Shown here: positions 43,213 to 54,759 of the stretch, piece by piece
How the letters are laid out: each line of letters starts with the position of its first letter
Position numbering within the stretch: the stretch's first letter is position 1
Assembly (NCBI RefSeq): GCF_000687475.1
Contig: NC_057318.1
Location: 2,170,001-2,234,000, forward strand
Direction: 5' to 3'
Length of the DNA stretch: 64,000 bases
Origin: Ustilaginoidea virens
Taxonomy: Eukaryota > Ascomycota > Sordariomycetes > Hypocreales > Clavicipitaceae
Translations under genes and position numbers: made by a program
Notes under the pieces: model-generated
The model's input: the letters and a program-made list of their open reading frames with translations, nothing else
What the model was told of the DNA's origin: nothing
Database searches by the model: none

Positions 43213-43989
43213 TATTGCAATTCTTAAGGTCATTATAAAAGCAGAGCCTTACTAGCTAGCTAGATGGCACAAGACTGTCTGCGACCTGTGAACTAATCAT
43301 AGTATAAATACTAGATTTTTCACCAAGTCCTAAGACTATACAAGTGCTATAAAGTAAGGCAAGTGTAAAGGCAAGGCAAATATAAGATAACTAGAAAACG
43401 CAGGGAAGGTAAAAAGTTAAGAGGCATATAGTGCATTAACAGACTCGATTGTGCTGCCCTTCTACTATCTAGAAAGAAGGGGGAAAGCTATCTTATATAT
43501 ACACGAAGGAGGGGTGGGCCCAGGCATCCAAGGTAGCCAGTAAGAAAGCTCCCCGTAATGCTCGCTTTGCCACGTATATAATACGTCAGCAGCCCCACTA
43601 TATCGGGCCTTTTCAACCACCCTAACTACCGCACTAGTAACTAGTCACCGCACTAGTAACTAGCCACTACGCTAGTGACTAACCACCACACTAGTGGACT
43701 AGCTATTACGCTAGTAGGCCACCACGCTAATTTAGCAATGCCACACCACGCTAATAGGCCGCCACCACGCTAGTAGGCAACCACGCTAATTTAGCAATAC
43801 TATACCTTTTTCAACAAGGCCTACCTTACTTGATATACAGTAAATAATCCACTGAAAATCCTTAAGGTAAAAGGCAAAGGCCTAAGGTAATACTACCATA
43901 AGTCCAAGAGGCGGTATAAGGGCCAGAAGGTTAGTAGGCCAGTAGGGCATAAGGCCAGCAGCCTAGTAGGCTACTATAGGATTTTAACA
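43213..43989 (-). repeat. Copia-2 5' LTR
   Basis: 777 bp, plus strand TATTGCAATTC to GGATTTTAACA, followed by the TSD ATAGC. It keeps the canonical terminal CA (TG in element orientation), unlike its partner. Confidence 0.92.
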
Positions 43990-45404
43990 ATAGCATTAAA
44001 GAGTATTATTAGGGCTCTAATAACCGGTTCTCTATAGGCTTTAAGGAATCCTGCCGGTATACTATTAGGGCCTAATGCTTTTTAGCTGGCTATATATCGG
44101 AGGGCATTATAGATATCTACTTTTAAGAATTTATCGTTAAAGGTAAATATTATATCGGTAAGGCAGGGGAATTATAAATCTAAGATATCATTAAAAATAG
44201 CTATTAATATTAAGAAGAATCTTTCTACTAATATTTCTGTTTTAGAGGAGTATATTTTTATTTCTTAGGTTTATACTCTTTTGCCTTTAAGAAATATAGG
44301 GATTTCTTTTAATTCTAAGGGCAGTCTACTATATAGCTAGGCCTATTTCTCTAGAGACTATAGGTTTACGTTTTTTGTTATAGCCTTATTAACGGCTTCT
44401 TTCTATATTTAGCGCCTTTTTTATTAGATAACCTTAGTTTAGTTTATCTCTATTTTTTATACTATTAACTAGTTAAGGCTAATATAGTTTTTTCTCTAAT
44501 TTCTTATAGCCTTATAGGCTGCTGTTATAGCCGAGTATACTTCTTAGGTCTACTATAGGGCCTTTCCTAGCGGTTTAGTTCCCCTTTTAGGCGCTATAAT
44601 ATTAGCGATAGCCTATAATTAGGTCGTAAGCTATTAGGCAAAGGCTTCGATCTCTATAGGGGACTAGGGTAGGTATAAGACATACAGGATAGCTATCTTT
44701 ATTTCAGCTTTAGTATAGGCGAAGGTTTTATTAAGTTTCTTCTATTAGTATATCAGTAGTAGTTTGCAAAACTTATCTAGTCTTATTTCTACTTAGATTA
44801 CCTAAGGGATATAGTTAGATCCGGTAATATCTGCCGCCTTTATAAACTTAATATTAAGGTCGTCTATACTCTATATATAGTCGATAGTATTATTACGTTT
44901 GCCTAAGGCTTATCTAATTATCTCTCCCTATAGTATTATAAGGATTAATTTCTATTTTAATATAAGTTCGAAGAGGGTATTATAGCCTAAAGAGGTTTTA
45001 TAAGAGTAGTCCTATATAAGGTAATAGATATTAAAGTTGCTAGTAAAGATACTGCGGGGATAAGGGGGGGTATAGGTGAATTCCTAGAGGGGGGTAGATT
45101 AATTTAGGGAAGGGATTAAGGAGTAAATAGAATAGATATTAATATTATAAAGTATAATATAGTATTAGTCTATACCCGAATCTATTGCCTAAAAGCTAAG
45201 AGTATATCTTTTATAGATATAGATCACTATATATTTACTATAGGCGGCTATTTAGTATCTACTAAGGCTAAAGTATAGGGGGAGTCTATCTAGGGCTATA
45301 AATTCCTAGAGAGCGATAATATCCGGTTCTAATTTGTAATTAAAGGCAAAATACACTAATAGTGATTTCTTTTATATATTTTAGTATAATACCTTTATTA
45401 TTAG
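43990..45404 (-). pseudogene. LINE-B ORF2 remnant: endonuclease and RT N-terminus (B4)
   Basis: Minus-strand continuation of the RT at 21190-23010. The SDH endonuclease block lies near 44810-44825 as a GSNYI-like remnant. The frame is badly broken by TAA/TAG. The start of ORF2 lies close to the solo LTR at 45405. Confidence 0.75.
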
Positions 45405-45753
45405 TGTTGAGTTGGCCCAGGTCCCAGTGCGTAGGGTGCGCGCGTGATACTACTATATCGGTGACTATTACAGTATCACCTATTAGAGGTATTAATCGTC
45501 CCTGAAGTGAATATATTATGAAGTGTCTATTTAAGAAAGAAGAAAGCAAGAAAAGACTGAGGGCGGCAATGTGCCCTATATGCTATGTGTGCCGGGCACG
45601 CAATGACTACGTATGCCTGTGTGTTATAGCCACATCTGCCGCGTCACTATTAGGTGCACTAACTAAGTGACTGACTGACTGACTGACTGACTAACTGACT
45701 AACTAACTGAATGACTGACTGACTGGCTGACTTACTAACCGACGATTCCGATA
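45405..45753 (+). repeat. Solo LTR of the third LTR family, TSD ATTAG
   Basis: 349 bp starting TGTTGAGTTGGCCC and ending GATTCCGATA, flanked by ATTAG (45400-45404 and 45754-45758). Same family as 14727-15067. It contains a GACT microsatellite near its 3' end. The short ORFs in it are not genes. Confidence 0.75.
45667..45731. repeat. (GACT)n-type tetranucleotide tract
   Basis: Imperfect TGAC/TAAC run inside the solo LTR. The paralogous LTR at 14727-15067 lacks it at that place, so it expanded after the copies split. Confidence 0.85.
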
Positions 45754-46560
45754 ATTAGTATTAAGGCTGGGGGGTTAGGGCTTTTAGTATATTAGTAGCA
45801 ATAGGTTTAGATAGATTAGGTTAAAAGAATGCGGCGATATTGCTACTATTATTACTCCTTTTAGGGGCAATAAGACTTTTTTTATATAGTCTGCCGATTC
45901 GTTTTTTTAAAGAGTCCTTTCTTAGGGAGTTATTAATAAGGCATTTATATCCTTTATCCTCTAAGATAAAGGGGGGAGATATTAATAAAATACCGGTATT
46001 TACGAACTATATTAGTCTAGTGCTATAAGCCTATCTTATGATATCTTATTACCGGTTTACTATAAGGCAAAATCGGGATTAAGCTAAATAGGGTCTTTAG
46101 TAGTTAAGCTAGTATTCTTTTTTATTACTAATAATATTAGGATATTCTTTATCTCTATTAAGGTATCTCTCCGCGCTATACTATCTATATCAAAGGGTCT
46201 CCCTATAGTAATTCGCAATATACCTAAATTTAAAGTATTAGTAGTATTATCTTAGATAGATAGTCTTATTATATAGTTTAGCTTCGAAGATTTCTACTTA
46301 ATAAATAACTTTAGTCTTATAGAGTCGGTTTACTGCTTTTATATTAATTACTTTAATAATTAGGGGGGCTCTCGTTACTTCTTCGTAAGGTTTCCTTATA
46401 GCGACTCTACTAATACTAGGGCTATTAGCTTAGGCTAGGTTTAATTTAATATCTTTAATAGGAATATTTTTAGAGAATCGGGTGGGAAATCCTTTAATAA
46501 TAATACTAAAGGTGCGGATATTTAGTACGGCTTTTATACTAAATGCGAGGGGGATCTATA
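45754..46560 (-). pseudogene. LINE-B ORF1 remnant (B4)
   Basis: Minus-strand ORF1 aligned with 6200-6970 of B2, including the zinc-knuckle part near 46050-46260 and the conserved middle part. Cut at 46560 by A3. A further 140 bp of it appears at 52964-53107. Confidence 0.7.
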
Positions 46561-46646
46561 TTTATTATTATTAAATTACGCTAGAGGCTATTTAGTGCTA
46601 AATAACCTATCTAGTACTTCTATAGAGATGATTCGGAAAGGAAAAA

Positions 46647-46659
46647 CCCAGCAGCCGGG
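46647..46659 (-). other. LINE-A 3' hairpin in A3 (stem kept by wobble)
   Basis: In element orientation CCCG-GCTGC-TGGG. The loop differs from A1 and from LINE-B, and one G-C pair has become G-U, so pairing is kept. Confidence 0.5.
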
Positions 46660-47220
46660 AGGAAAACCCTTCCTACAATCTTGATTTCTGCTTTATATCG
46701 CCCCGCAGCAGGGGCGGCGGGTATTTAGTATATAAGAGAGTAGGGTGTGCAACCGCTTAAGACTAATCTAGCAGTATTACTTAGGAAGAGTGCGAGTATA
46801 AGTTCTGGAAGTATCGGGCCTAGATTAGAGCACTATTGGGTGTAAAATAAGGGGAAGGTAAGGCTTAGGGGGTAGGATTAGTAGTATTCTCGCCGGGCGC
46901 ACGCCTTTAGGGGCCTAGGCATATCTTAGGCGCATTAATCTATAGTGTATAGGCAAAAATGAGCCGAATTTAAAGATAAAAGCGATTAGCCTTCGGCACT
47001 ATATTAGTATATAAGTTAGTAATACCCCCCGGCTTTATGCCTTTTCTTTTTTTTCTTTTTTTTTTCTATAGCGCCAATTCTAAGGTATATAATAACCCCT
47101 CTATCGCGGTATAGGGCCGATACTAACCCTATTAGTAGATCGGTAGTAGTAGCAACAATAGCAATAGTAATAGCTATAATAATAATAATAAGAATAAGAA
47201 TAGTAATAGCAAAAGCAAAA

Positions 47221-47981
47221 ATGCCTAAACGGTCGGCAATACTAGATAAGGGGGTAAGTATAGGTCTAGCGCGCTATAAAACCGCTTCTAACCCTCGTAT
47301 AGTAGCCTGGAGAACTATACGTATAGCTATACGGGCTATATCTAATACACTTAAAGGACCCTAAGCATTAATACCGTAGTTAATAAGGTATAGGCCGGGT
47401 TATACCTACTCTCTAGCGAGGCTAATATAAGTAGGGATTAGGGCGGCCTGCTATTCTTACGCCCTAGCGGGCAAAATGTATATACCCCTAGAGAAGACCC
47501 CTAAGAACCGGGTCCTAGTATAAGAACTCCTAAATATATAGGAGGCTATTACCGGGGGGGTAAAAGTGCATTTTCGATTCGTATATAGTATAGGTTACTA
47601 GCTAACTATCTTTGCCTTTAGGTAGACGACTATAAGGCCCTCTAATAGAGGGCTAAATAGGCATCTGCCTCTTAGGGGTGTAGATAGGCGGCGGTAATAG
47701 TAATAGCAGTAGTAGGGGGCCTTAGCGCTCCTAGGGCAATTCGGGAGATATTAAACCTTAAGGAGCGAAAAGTAGAGGCCTTAAAGCAATAGGCTTGGGC
47801 ATAGGAAGATATCGCTATTTCCCTAAAGGTGCTTTTAGCCTAAAGGGAGGGGGGGGAGGCTTTAGAAAGGGGGTAAGATAGGGATAATAAGGATAATAGG
47901 GATAGTAAGAGCGATAGGGATAAAAAGGGGGAAGGCAATAAAGGGGAGTAAAAGGGGGGAGGGGAAGGAGGATATCTTTAA
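47221..47981 (+). pseudogene. Antisense coding-like gene in the LINE-A 3' region (A3 copy), function unknown
   Basis: ATG at 47221 opens exon 1 (47221-47559, 113 codons, MPKRSAILDKGVSIGLARYK). A candidate intron at 47560-47621 (62 bp, GTAAAA donor, GCTAAC branch motif, TTTAG acceptor) leads in phase 0 to exon 2 (47622-47981, 119 codons, starting VDDYKAL). About 15 TAA/TAG codons occur, at positions fitting Gln or Trp. Blocks: IRYRPGYTYSLARL, GKMYIPLEKTPKN, APRAIREILNLKERKVEAL, LALERG-like, then an Asp/Lys/Arg-rich tail. The A1 copy has the same start, intron position and blocks. In about 36 hand-aligned codons, differences fell 11/10/19 on positions 1/2/3. Its orientation is opposite to the LINE. 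Product not recognised; chance antisense conservation is the alternative. Confidence 0.5.
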
Positions 47982-48099
47982 TACTAAAATAATAACTATC
48001 GACTAATTTTAGCCTATAAAGCCTAAGAGATTTACTTATTCTTAGGGCTCCTTATTCCTATTATGGGATTACTATAAATATTATATAGGGGCTGCACGG

Positions 48100-51000
48100 G
48101 TATACTTTATGCTACCTCTAGCTATACTATACTAAAGGGATTATATAAATCGGAATTAATTAAGTCTATCGATACTAAATATCTAGCAGGCGATTATTTA
48201 TATAGTATGCAGTTTATTAAATGTAATAAATATACTATACCAGTCGTAAAATAGGCTAAAGCTAAGGCTAAGCCTAAAGATTCAGCGCTAATATCTATAA
48301 TACTTTAAGCAAAAGAGGATAATATAATAGAGGTCTTCTAGGCCTTCCCTATAGTAGTAAAGGGGTAATAACACTAAGGGGACTTATTAAAGGCAGAAAA
48401 AGGAGTTAAGGCCAATTTTTTCTATATAGAGTTAGGTAAGTACTACCGACTTATACTTCTATAAGCCTTTATGCAATTAGGTTATTTTAGCTATTAATTA
48501 GAAATCTAGTGCCCTTTCGGCCGCTAAGATCCCCTATTAAAGGCATCTCGCCTTTACTACTATTCTACTACTTTATTATCAGTCGTATTAATCTTTTACT
48601 AATCTCTCTACTACTAATAGCTAATAGGGGTTAGGGTCGGGGAATAGAGTATAGGCTAAAGGTCTTTAGTAGTTGCATTTTTATCGGCATCGGAGTATTA
48701 CCACTACCGCTATAGATATATAATTAATCCTATCGGTTATACCTATTTTAGCTATTCTTTTAAGGAACCTCTATTAGATATAATTAAGGTAAAGGTCAAT
48801 TAGTAGTATAGCTGCCTCGATCTTAAGAGTATTTAGTAGTATAGCCTTAAAGGCTCTAATAACTATACGAAGGCATACTAATTACTTTATAGCTAGGGAT
48901 TTTACAATACCTTTTGCTACCCTTTTGGGGGTACTAGGGGTATATTATACCCCCACGCTAAAGGCGATAAAAGTCCGAATAACCTATATATAGATTAAGC
49001 GTACTTCCTAATATTAGCATCCCTATATAGAGGCTGCTATTGCCGTAAGTGTAAATCGCTATCGCTTAAGCTTTTTAGCTATTTTAATATAGTATTTCCT
49101 CTATTTTAGCTTATAGTATATCTCAACTCCTAAGAATCTAATATACTATTTCAGCTATATTATAGCGGTCTTAAGCCGTACTAGGGTTTTATCCGCTTTA
49201 TATATATAAGTAAAGTAGATAAGCTCGCTTTTGCCAGGATTGAAATTAAGTCCTATTTACTTAGATTAGCTATCGCAAATAGCCTACGCTTTCTTAAGTA
49301 GTACATTAGTCTCCCCTATATCTCTCTTATATGCTATAATATTTATATCGTTGGAAAAGCCTAATATAATAGTTAATATAACTTTTTGTAACCTTTTATA
49401 GAGTAGTATAATATAGACGAAAAAGAGGATAAAAGAGAAAGGGGACCTTTAAAGGACTTTAGTAGTAATCGGCAGTTTATCTATAAGTTACCTTTTAAAG
49501 TAGATTCACGCTAAGCGTAAAGTAGTAAAACTATATACCTATGCCGCTAGCTATAGTAGGAGCCCTTTTTCTAGCAGTAGGTAGATAAGGCGGGTATAAT
49601 TAATAGTATCGAATGCGGCTAAAATATCTAATTAGAGTAGTAAGGCGATCCTACTATAATGCTAGATTGTATATACGATTTCGACTAATATATTTAGTAC
49701 TATATTAGTTAATTAGTTTGCCTTATTACCTATTTAGAGGTTTAGAAAGAAGTTACCCTCTTTAAGAGCAGTAGTAAACCGCCGCGCGATTATAGCTTCT
49801 ATAACTTTTCCTATTAGGTTAAATAGCGATATTAGTCTCTATCCTCCTACCTTAGTATATTCCTCTAGCTTCTTCCCTAGTTTCTATAGTACTACTACTT
49901 TAGCTTCCTGGTATTAAGCCAGGTAATACCTAATATAGTATATCTCGTTTAGGAGGTATATAAGAGCTATAATAAATAGGGGGCTATATACTTTAAGGAA
50001 TCCTATTAGGAGCCTATTAGGGCCTAATACTTTCTAGCCTACTATATTGCATAGTGCGATATATACCTTTTTATAGATAAAGGAATTAGTAGGGGGGAAT
50101 ATAGCGGTAGTAAGCTAGGGGAATATTAAATCGGGGATATTATTATAGGTAGCCTAAAAGGTAGGGAAGAACTATTTAGCGAAGATCTATACTTTTTCCT
50201 TATGTATTATAGCTTTTGGGCCTAAACCGCTTTATTCTAATAGGGGGATCTCTTTTAATTTAGGTAGGAAGCCACTATATAGGTAGGCCTATTTTTCTAG
50301 GGACTATAGGTTGGCATTTTAGGCGGTAGCTTTATTAAGGGCTTCTCTCTATATTTGGTACTATTCCTCCTATATAATATAGGACTAGGTCGCTTCTGCC
50401 TCTTAGGCAGTACTAAAATTCTCTAGGGTATAATGCGCTACCTAATTTCGGTAGGCCTTTTTTATAGATTTTTAGGCTATCTTAGTATAGGAGTTCCATT
50501 AGGGCTTTATGCTAAAAGCTTTAGGTGCCTTCTTTAGGGCTATAATATTAGCGATACTCTAGAGTTAGCCGGTAAGCTATATAGTATATATATCTATCTC
50601 GGTAGGGGAGTAGAGCAGGGCTATTATATAGGGGGTAGTAAATCGGTTTTTTGCTTTAACCTAGGCGAGGTATTAGTTAAAAGACTTTTAGCTATTCTTT
50701 ACTAAGGGGGCTTTTATATAGTAGTTGCCGGTCTTAATGCGTATAAGCTAGGGGATATAATCGGACCTAATAAGGTCGGCATTTCTAAAATACTCTATTA
50801 TAATATCCTATATAACTTATGTATAATCGATAGTACTATTTCTTTTCCTAAGTGCCCGTCTTATTACTTTACCATAAGGGGTAGCTAGTTTAAGCTACTA
50901 TTAGATCGTAAGTTTAAAAAGGGTATCGATTTTAGGCGAGGTTTAGTCTAAGCTATCCTAAAGAGGATGGTATATATTAAAATCCCTAATAAAGATATTA

Positions 51001-51400
51001 TAGGGGTAGGGTAAAAGCTCGGTAAGTGCAGTAAAGGGGATTATTTAGTTTAATTTATAGCCTAAGGAGTAGATTAAGTAGATATTAGTATATAATAAAG
51101 AGATCTTATATTAGTTGGGTCCCTTCTTACTAGACTATATACCGGGCCTATACTGCTTATAGATATATATTGCTGCTCTTCTACTATATAATACTAGTAT
51201 ATATCTTTTAAGGCTGGGGCTTAGCGGGGCCTATTTAGGCATAGTAGGTTCTTAAATCGTAATAATATTAGGCTTACACTAGTAGTAAAGTGCTAATCGT
51301 ATGAGGGTGGTTTTCTTCTATATATTCTAATAAAGGACTATTATTATATAGATAATCGTAAGGGGGTTAGTAGTAGCGGTATATTAGAGGTGGCTATAGG
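48100..51400 (-). pseudogene. LINE-A ORF2 remnant: endonuclease, RT, C-terminal knuckle (A3)
   Basis: From 51400 leftwards. Endonuclease with the SDH block read as RSDY near 50770. RT with the active site FADD read as FSND (GFSNDINI, near 49345-49360), a GNKAN-like block and an AFDTIN-like block. Then the C-terminal region to about 48100, aligned with A1 1330-1950. Broken by TAA/TAG. It diverges from A1 by roughly a quarter of positions, mostly transitions. Confidence 0.8.
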
Positions 51401-51579
51401 TTAGGTGCCTAGAGTAGGCGCGGTTACACTATAGTCTAGGGCGGGAGCGGCTTAGAGGAAGGCGGTAATACTACTTCTAGCTCTAATATAAGAGGTCCTA
51501 CTTATACTCTTAATTAGGCGGCCTTATTTCTAAAGGGAGGGCTCGCATAGGGGAGACCCGCTAGCTATATAGCGATAGC

Positions 51580-52800
51580 CCTAGTCCGCAACGGGGATAG
51601 TATTAGCGGCTAATATAATATATAAGGCAAAGAGCCTCGGTTTATCACTATAGGAGTTTCTAGCGTTTTCCTATTATTTATTCGCTACCTTATAAAGGTA
51701 GGACTATATTAGGTAACGTCTATAATAGTTAAGGCAGGATTTGCGTTAGTTCTACGTAATAGCTAGGTAGCTTTATTTACCCTCTGGGTGGCATTTAGAG
51801 CCGTATTAGCTATAGCGAGCTACCGCTATATAGTATGTAGTGATATAGCCGAATTTAAAGTAATTATAGTACTAATAGGGGTATATAGTATCGTTATAGG
51901 GTTTGGCTTTGAATATCTCTACTTAATATATAATACCGGCCTTATAGAGCTTATTTATAAGGTCGATAGAGTCGATCCCTATAATTAGGGGCGTTTATAT
52001 TGTAGTCCCCCTAGGGCGGCGAGGGGAGACCTTAATAAAGCCTTCTCTATTAGCTTTAATAAGATTCGACTAGATATCTTCTATTGCTATATTCGCGGTA
52101 TAATAAATCGGGAAGCTTTTAACGATAATACTAAATAAGCATCGGTTGAGTTCCGCCTTTCAGCCGAAAGCAGGGCAGACCTAGGTTATATCTATAGTAT
52201 AGCTTGCCTTTTCTTCTTTAAAGGTGACAATTATATTACTACTATAGAGCCTATAGGCTGTAACCGCTACTCTTTTAGCGGTAGCCTTATTGACTATATT
52301 AATAATTTCGATTAAGGTGCGGTTTTAGAGGATTCTACTAATAGTATTTCCTTTAATAAGGATTTTGCGGTAGATATAGGGGGGTACCGCTAGGGGAGCT
52401 AGGCTGCATTAGGGTAGTATAGCGGCAGTATATCCTTATATAGCGATAGATGCCTATATAATAGGGGCTAATGCGGTCTTTAGAAGATTCTATATAGTCT
52501 TATTAATTGCGGTTTCAATCGTCTGTATTAGGGTTCTAATAAGGGTATAGATATTTCTTAGGTCGGTCTCCTGCCGGGCGGTTTCTATTATATAGTTTAT
52601 AGCCTCTCACACTCTTCCTAGTACCACTAGGGGGATATAATTCTATAGCTCTTTTATAAAGTCTTTAATAATATCGGCTATAGATCGCATCCGCCCCTAG
52701 ATAGGCTTGGTCTTAGTCTAATAGTACTATATACTATTCGCGATCGTAATAGTCGGGTTATAGCAGCTTTATATAATGCCGCCTTTATTCCCCCTATCGA
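51580..52800 (-). pseudogene. LINE-A ORF1 remnant (A3)
   Basis: Gag-like ORF1 aligned with A2 53380-54520. Conserved blocks such as IDLINKLYKAG and EIFKAKPYND lie near 51890-51975 just before the zinc-knuckle region (about 51600-51880). Many TAA/TAG. Start not placed. Confidence 0.68.
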
Positions 52801-52963
52801 TATTTATTACTTTATTCGCGCCTATTATGCCTACTCCTTAAATGCAATATACTATAGGCGAGGGGGGTAAACAGACGAGAAAAAGCGATTAGGAATATTA
52901 GAATTGATTTTAAAGGCGGTTTTATACCGCTACCTAAGTGCGGGCGAAATTGCGAAAGTTTTT

Positions 52964-53125
52964 AAGGGGGATCTATATAGTGTCTATAATAAAACGGGAT
53001 ATAGCTTTTGCAAAGGTAACGACTATATCTCCGCTATAGAATCGGCGGGCTATAATGGCGTTAATACCTCTAGTAGTAGTATTTACTACTTTTATAATCT
53101 TAATAGGAATAATATTAATCTTTAG
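52964..53125 (-). mobile_element. LINE-B copy B4, ORF1 fragment between two inverted LINE-A 5' ends
   Basis: After the right TSD of A3 the sequence is LINE-B ORF1 (inverted), aligned with 6055-6200 of B2, up to about 53107. The last 18 bp (53108-53125) match nothing I can place. A2 starts at 53126. The two short ORFs crossing this spot are antisense readings of the LINE-A 5' ends. Confidence 0.8.
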
Positions 53126-53131
53126 AAAAAA

Positions 53132-53151
53132 AACTTTTGCAATTTCGCCCG
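53132..53151 (+). promoter_or_regulatory. LINE 5' terminal motif (A2)
   Basis: AACTTTTGCAATTTCGCCCG followed by CACCTAGGTAGCGGC. Same motif as LINE-B (5394-5413), although the rest of the leaders differ. Confidence 0.5.
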
Positions 53152-53379
53152 CACCTAGGTAGCGGCATAGAACCGCCTCTAAAATCAATTCTAATATTCT
53201 TAATCGCTTCCTCTCGTCCATTTACCCCCCCTCGCCTATAGCATACTACATTTAGAGAGTAGGTATAGTAGGCGCGAACGAAGTAATAAATATCGATAGA
53301 AGGAATAGGGGCGGTATTATATATAGCCGCTATAACCTAACTATTACGATCGCGAATAGTATATAGTGCAACTAGACCG

Positions 53380-54560
53380 AGACTAAGCCTGCCTAAGTAT
53401 AGAAGCGACCTATTGCTATTATAATCAAAGAATTAATAAAAGAGCTCTAGGATTATATCCTCTTAATAGTATTAAGACAAATGCAAAAAATCATAAAAAT
53501 TATAGCTAATATAGCCTATAGTAAAGCTACCCTAGACCCTATCGGCACCCTTACTAATATAATTTTGAAAACTATTAAAAAAGCCATTAAATCGGCCCTC
53601 TAGGATATCCCGAAATAGGCACTAACTACCACTTAGGCAAATATCGCGGCATAAGGATATACCGCCGCTACTATACCACCCTAATATACTATCGCTCCCC
53701 TTCCGGTCCTACTATATATCCATAGGGAGATTTTAATTAAAGGCAATAGTATTAGCGAGGTCTTACGCAACCGAATACCGATCGAAATTGTAAATACTAT
53801 TAATAGAATAACTACTAGGAATACTATAATCGCGGCACGCAAGCTATATAGTAGCGATACTATTATTACCTTTATAGAAGAAGTAGGAAAAAGTCTTATC
53901 GCCGATATAACCTAGGGCCGACCCGCCTTTAGGTAAGAGGTAGAACTAAACCGATGCTTATTTAGCCTTATTATTAAGAGTTTCCCTATAAGCTATATAA
54001 CTAATATTGCAACTGAAGAAATCTACTAAAACCTTACTAAAGTAAATAGTAAAGGCTTTATTAGAGCCTCCCCCTACCACTTACGCAAGACCTTTATATA
54101 GGCACTCCTAATTATAGGCGTAAATTCTATCGATCTCGCCAATAAGCTCTATAAGTCTGGTATTATCTACTAAATAGAGATATTCAAAGCTAAACCCTAT
54201 AACGACGCCTTATACCTATAATAATACTATAATTGCTTTAAGTTCGGATATATCGCTGCCTACTATATAGTAGCCCTATAGTGCGGCCGATATAGTGCGG
54301 AAAGGCACTTAGAAGGGGAGTAGGCCTGCCTAATAGTCTCCTATAGATAAAGGGAGTTATACCTTAACTATAAAAGACTACACCTAATATAGTTTTACCT
54401 CTATAGAACCTTAAATGAGTAATAAAAGTCTACTAGGAATTCCTATATAAGCTAACTTAGGCTCTTTATAGTGCCCCTTATAATATCTGCAAATACCACC
54501 CCTATTGCGGAGTAAAACTAATACTAAGTAGCTAGCGCTTTACTCCTAAGGGAACCTATC
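53380..54560 (+). pseudogene. LINE-A ORF1 remnant with zinc knuckles (A2)
   Basis: Gag-like protein. Zinc-knuckle part at about 54215-54500: YNCFKFGYIAAYY, then CGRYSAERHLEGE...AC, then LYLNYKRLHL; the Cys/His pattern is recognisable after reverting Tyr. Upstream blocks (NSIDLANKLYKSG, EIFKAKPYND) match A3. Broken by TAA/TAG. Confidence 0.72.
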
Positions 54561-54759
54561 GAGTATATTATATTAAAAAGATCCTTCCTATATAAATATA
54601 GCTGCCGCCCTAGATTAAGTCGAGGGGGCTCTATCTCTAAAAGAGCGCTTAATATTAAACTAAACTATACCTTTACTATATTCTTATAACCGGCCCTAAT
54701 ACTAGGATAGATTAGGCCTCTATTAGCCTTAGAGTTTATACTTACCCTAGCCCTAACCT

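Larger units (their letters stand above)
23016..43989 (-). mobile_element. Copia-2: Ty1/copia LTR retrotransposon (inverted), split by a chromovirus
   Basis: Complete element with 777-bp LTRs at 23016-23792 and 43213-43989 and TSD ATAGC (23011-23015 and 43990-43994), inserted in the B4 RT. Its own sequence is 23016-26962 plus 40491-43989; the chromovirus fills the gap. It has a PBS, a Gag-PR-IN-RT-RH polyprotein (from 42426 to 23914) and a polypurine tract. It is moderately RIP-mutated, less than the LINEs, and is the fuller relative of Copia-1: it keeps the Gag and integrase regions. Confidence 0.92.
43990..46560 (-). mobile_element. LINE-B copy B4, middle part (RT start, endonuclease, ORF1)
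   Basis: B4 resumes after Copia-2 (ATAGC, 43990-43994) and runs through the N-terminal RT, endonuclease and ORF1 to GAGGGGGATCTATA at 46547-46560, where LINE-A copy A3 is inserted. It also carries a solo LTR at 45405-45753. Confidence 0.88.
46561..52963 (-). mobile_element. LINE-A copy A3, full length (6.4 kb)
   Basis: Full-length inverted LINE-A inserted in ORF1 of B4, with the 13-bp TSD AGGGGGATCTATA (46548-46560 and 52965-52977). The 3' end (TTTATTATTATTAAATTACG on the plus strand) is at 46561 and the 5' terminal motif at 52941-52960. It contains ORF1, ORF2 and the antisense gene at 47221-47981. Confidence 0.9.

Noticed and set aside
45340..45549. 69-codon ORF on the minus strand and a 62-codon ORF at 45840-46028
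   Set aside because: The first crosses the solo LTR boundary at 45405. The second is antisense to LINE-B ORF1.
48000..48600. Further antisense open stretch continuing the LINE-A antisense gene
   Set aside because: Beyond the TAA at 47979-47981 the sequence is antisense to ORF2 C-terminus, whose sense reading aligns with A1. No independent support.
51788..51988. 66-codon plus-strand ORF
   Set aside because: Antisense to LINE-A ORF1 just before its zinc knuckles.
52904..53221. Two convergent ORFs sharing a YLSAGEIAKVF-like string
   Set aside because: The string is the antisense reading of the shared LINE 5' terminal motif in two inverted copies, not a protein.
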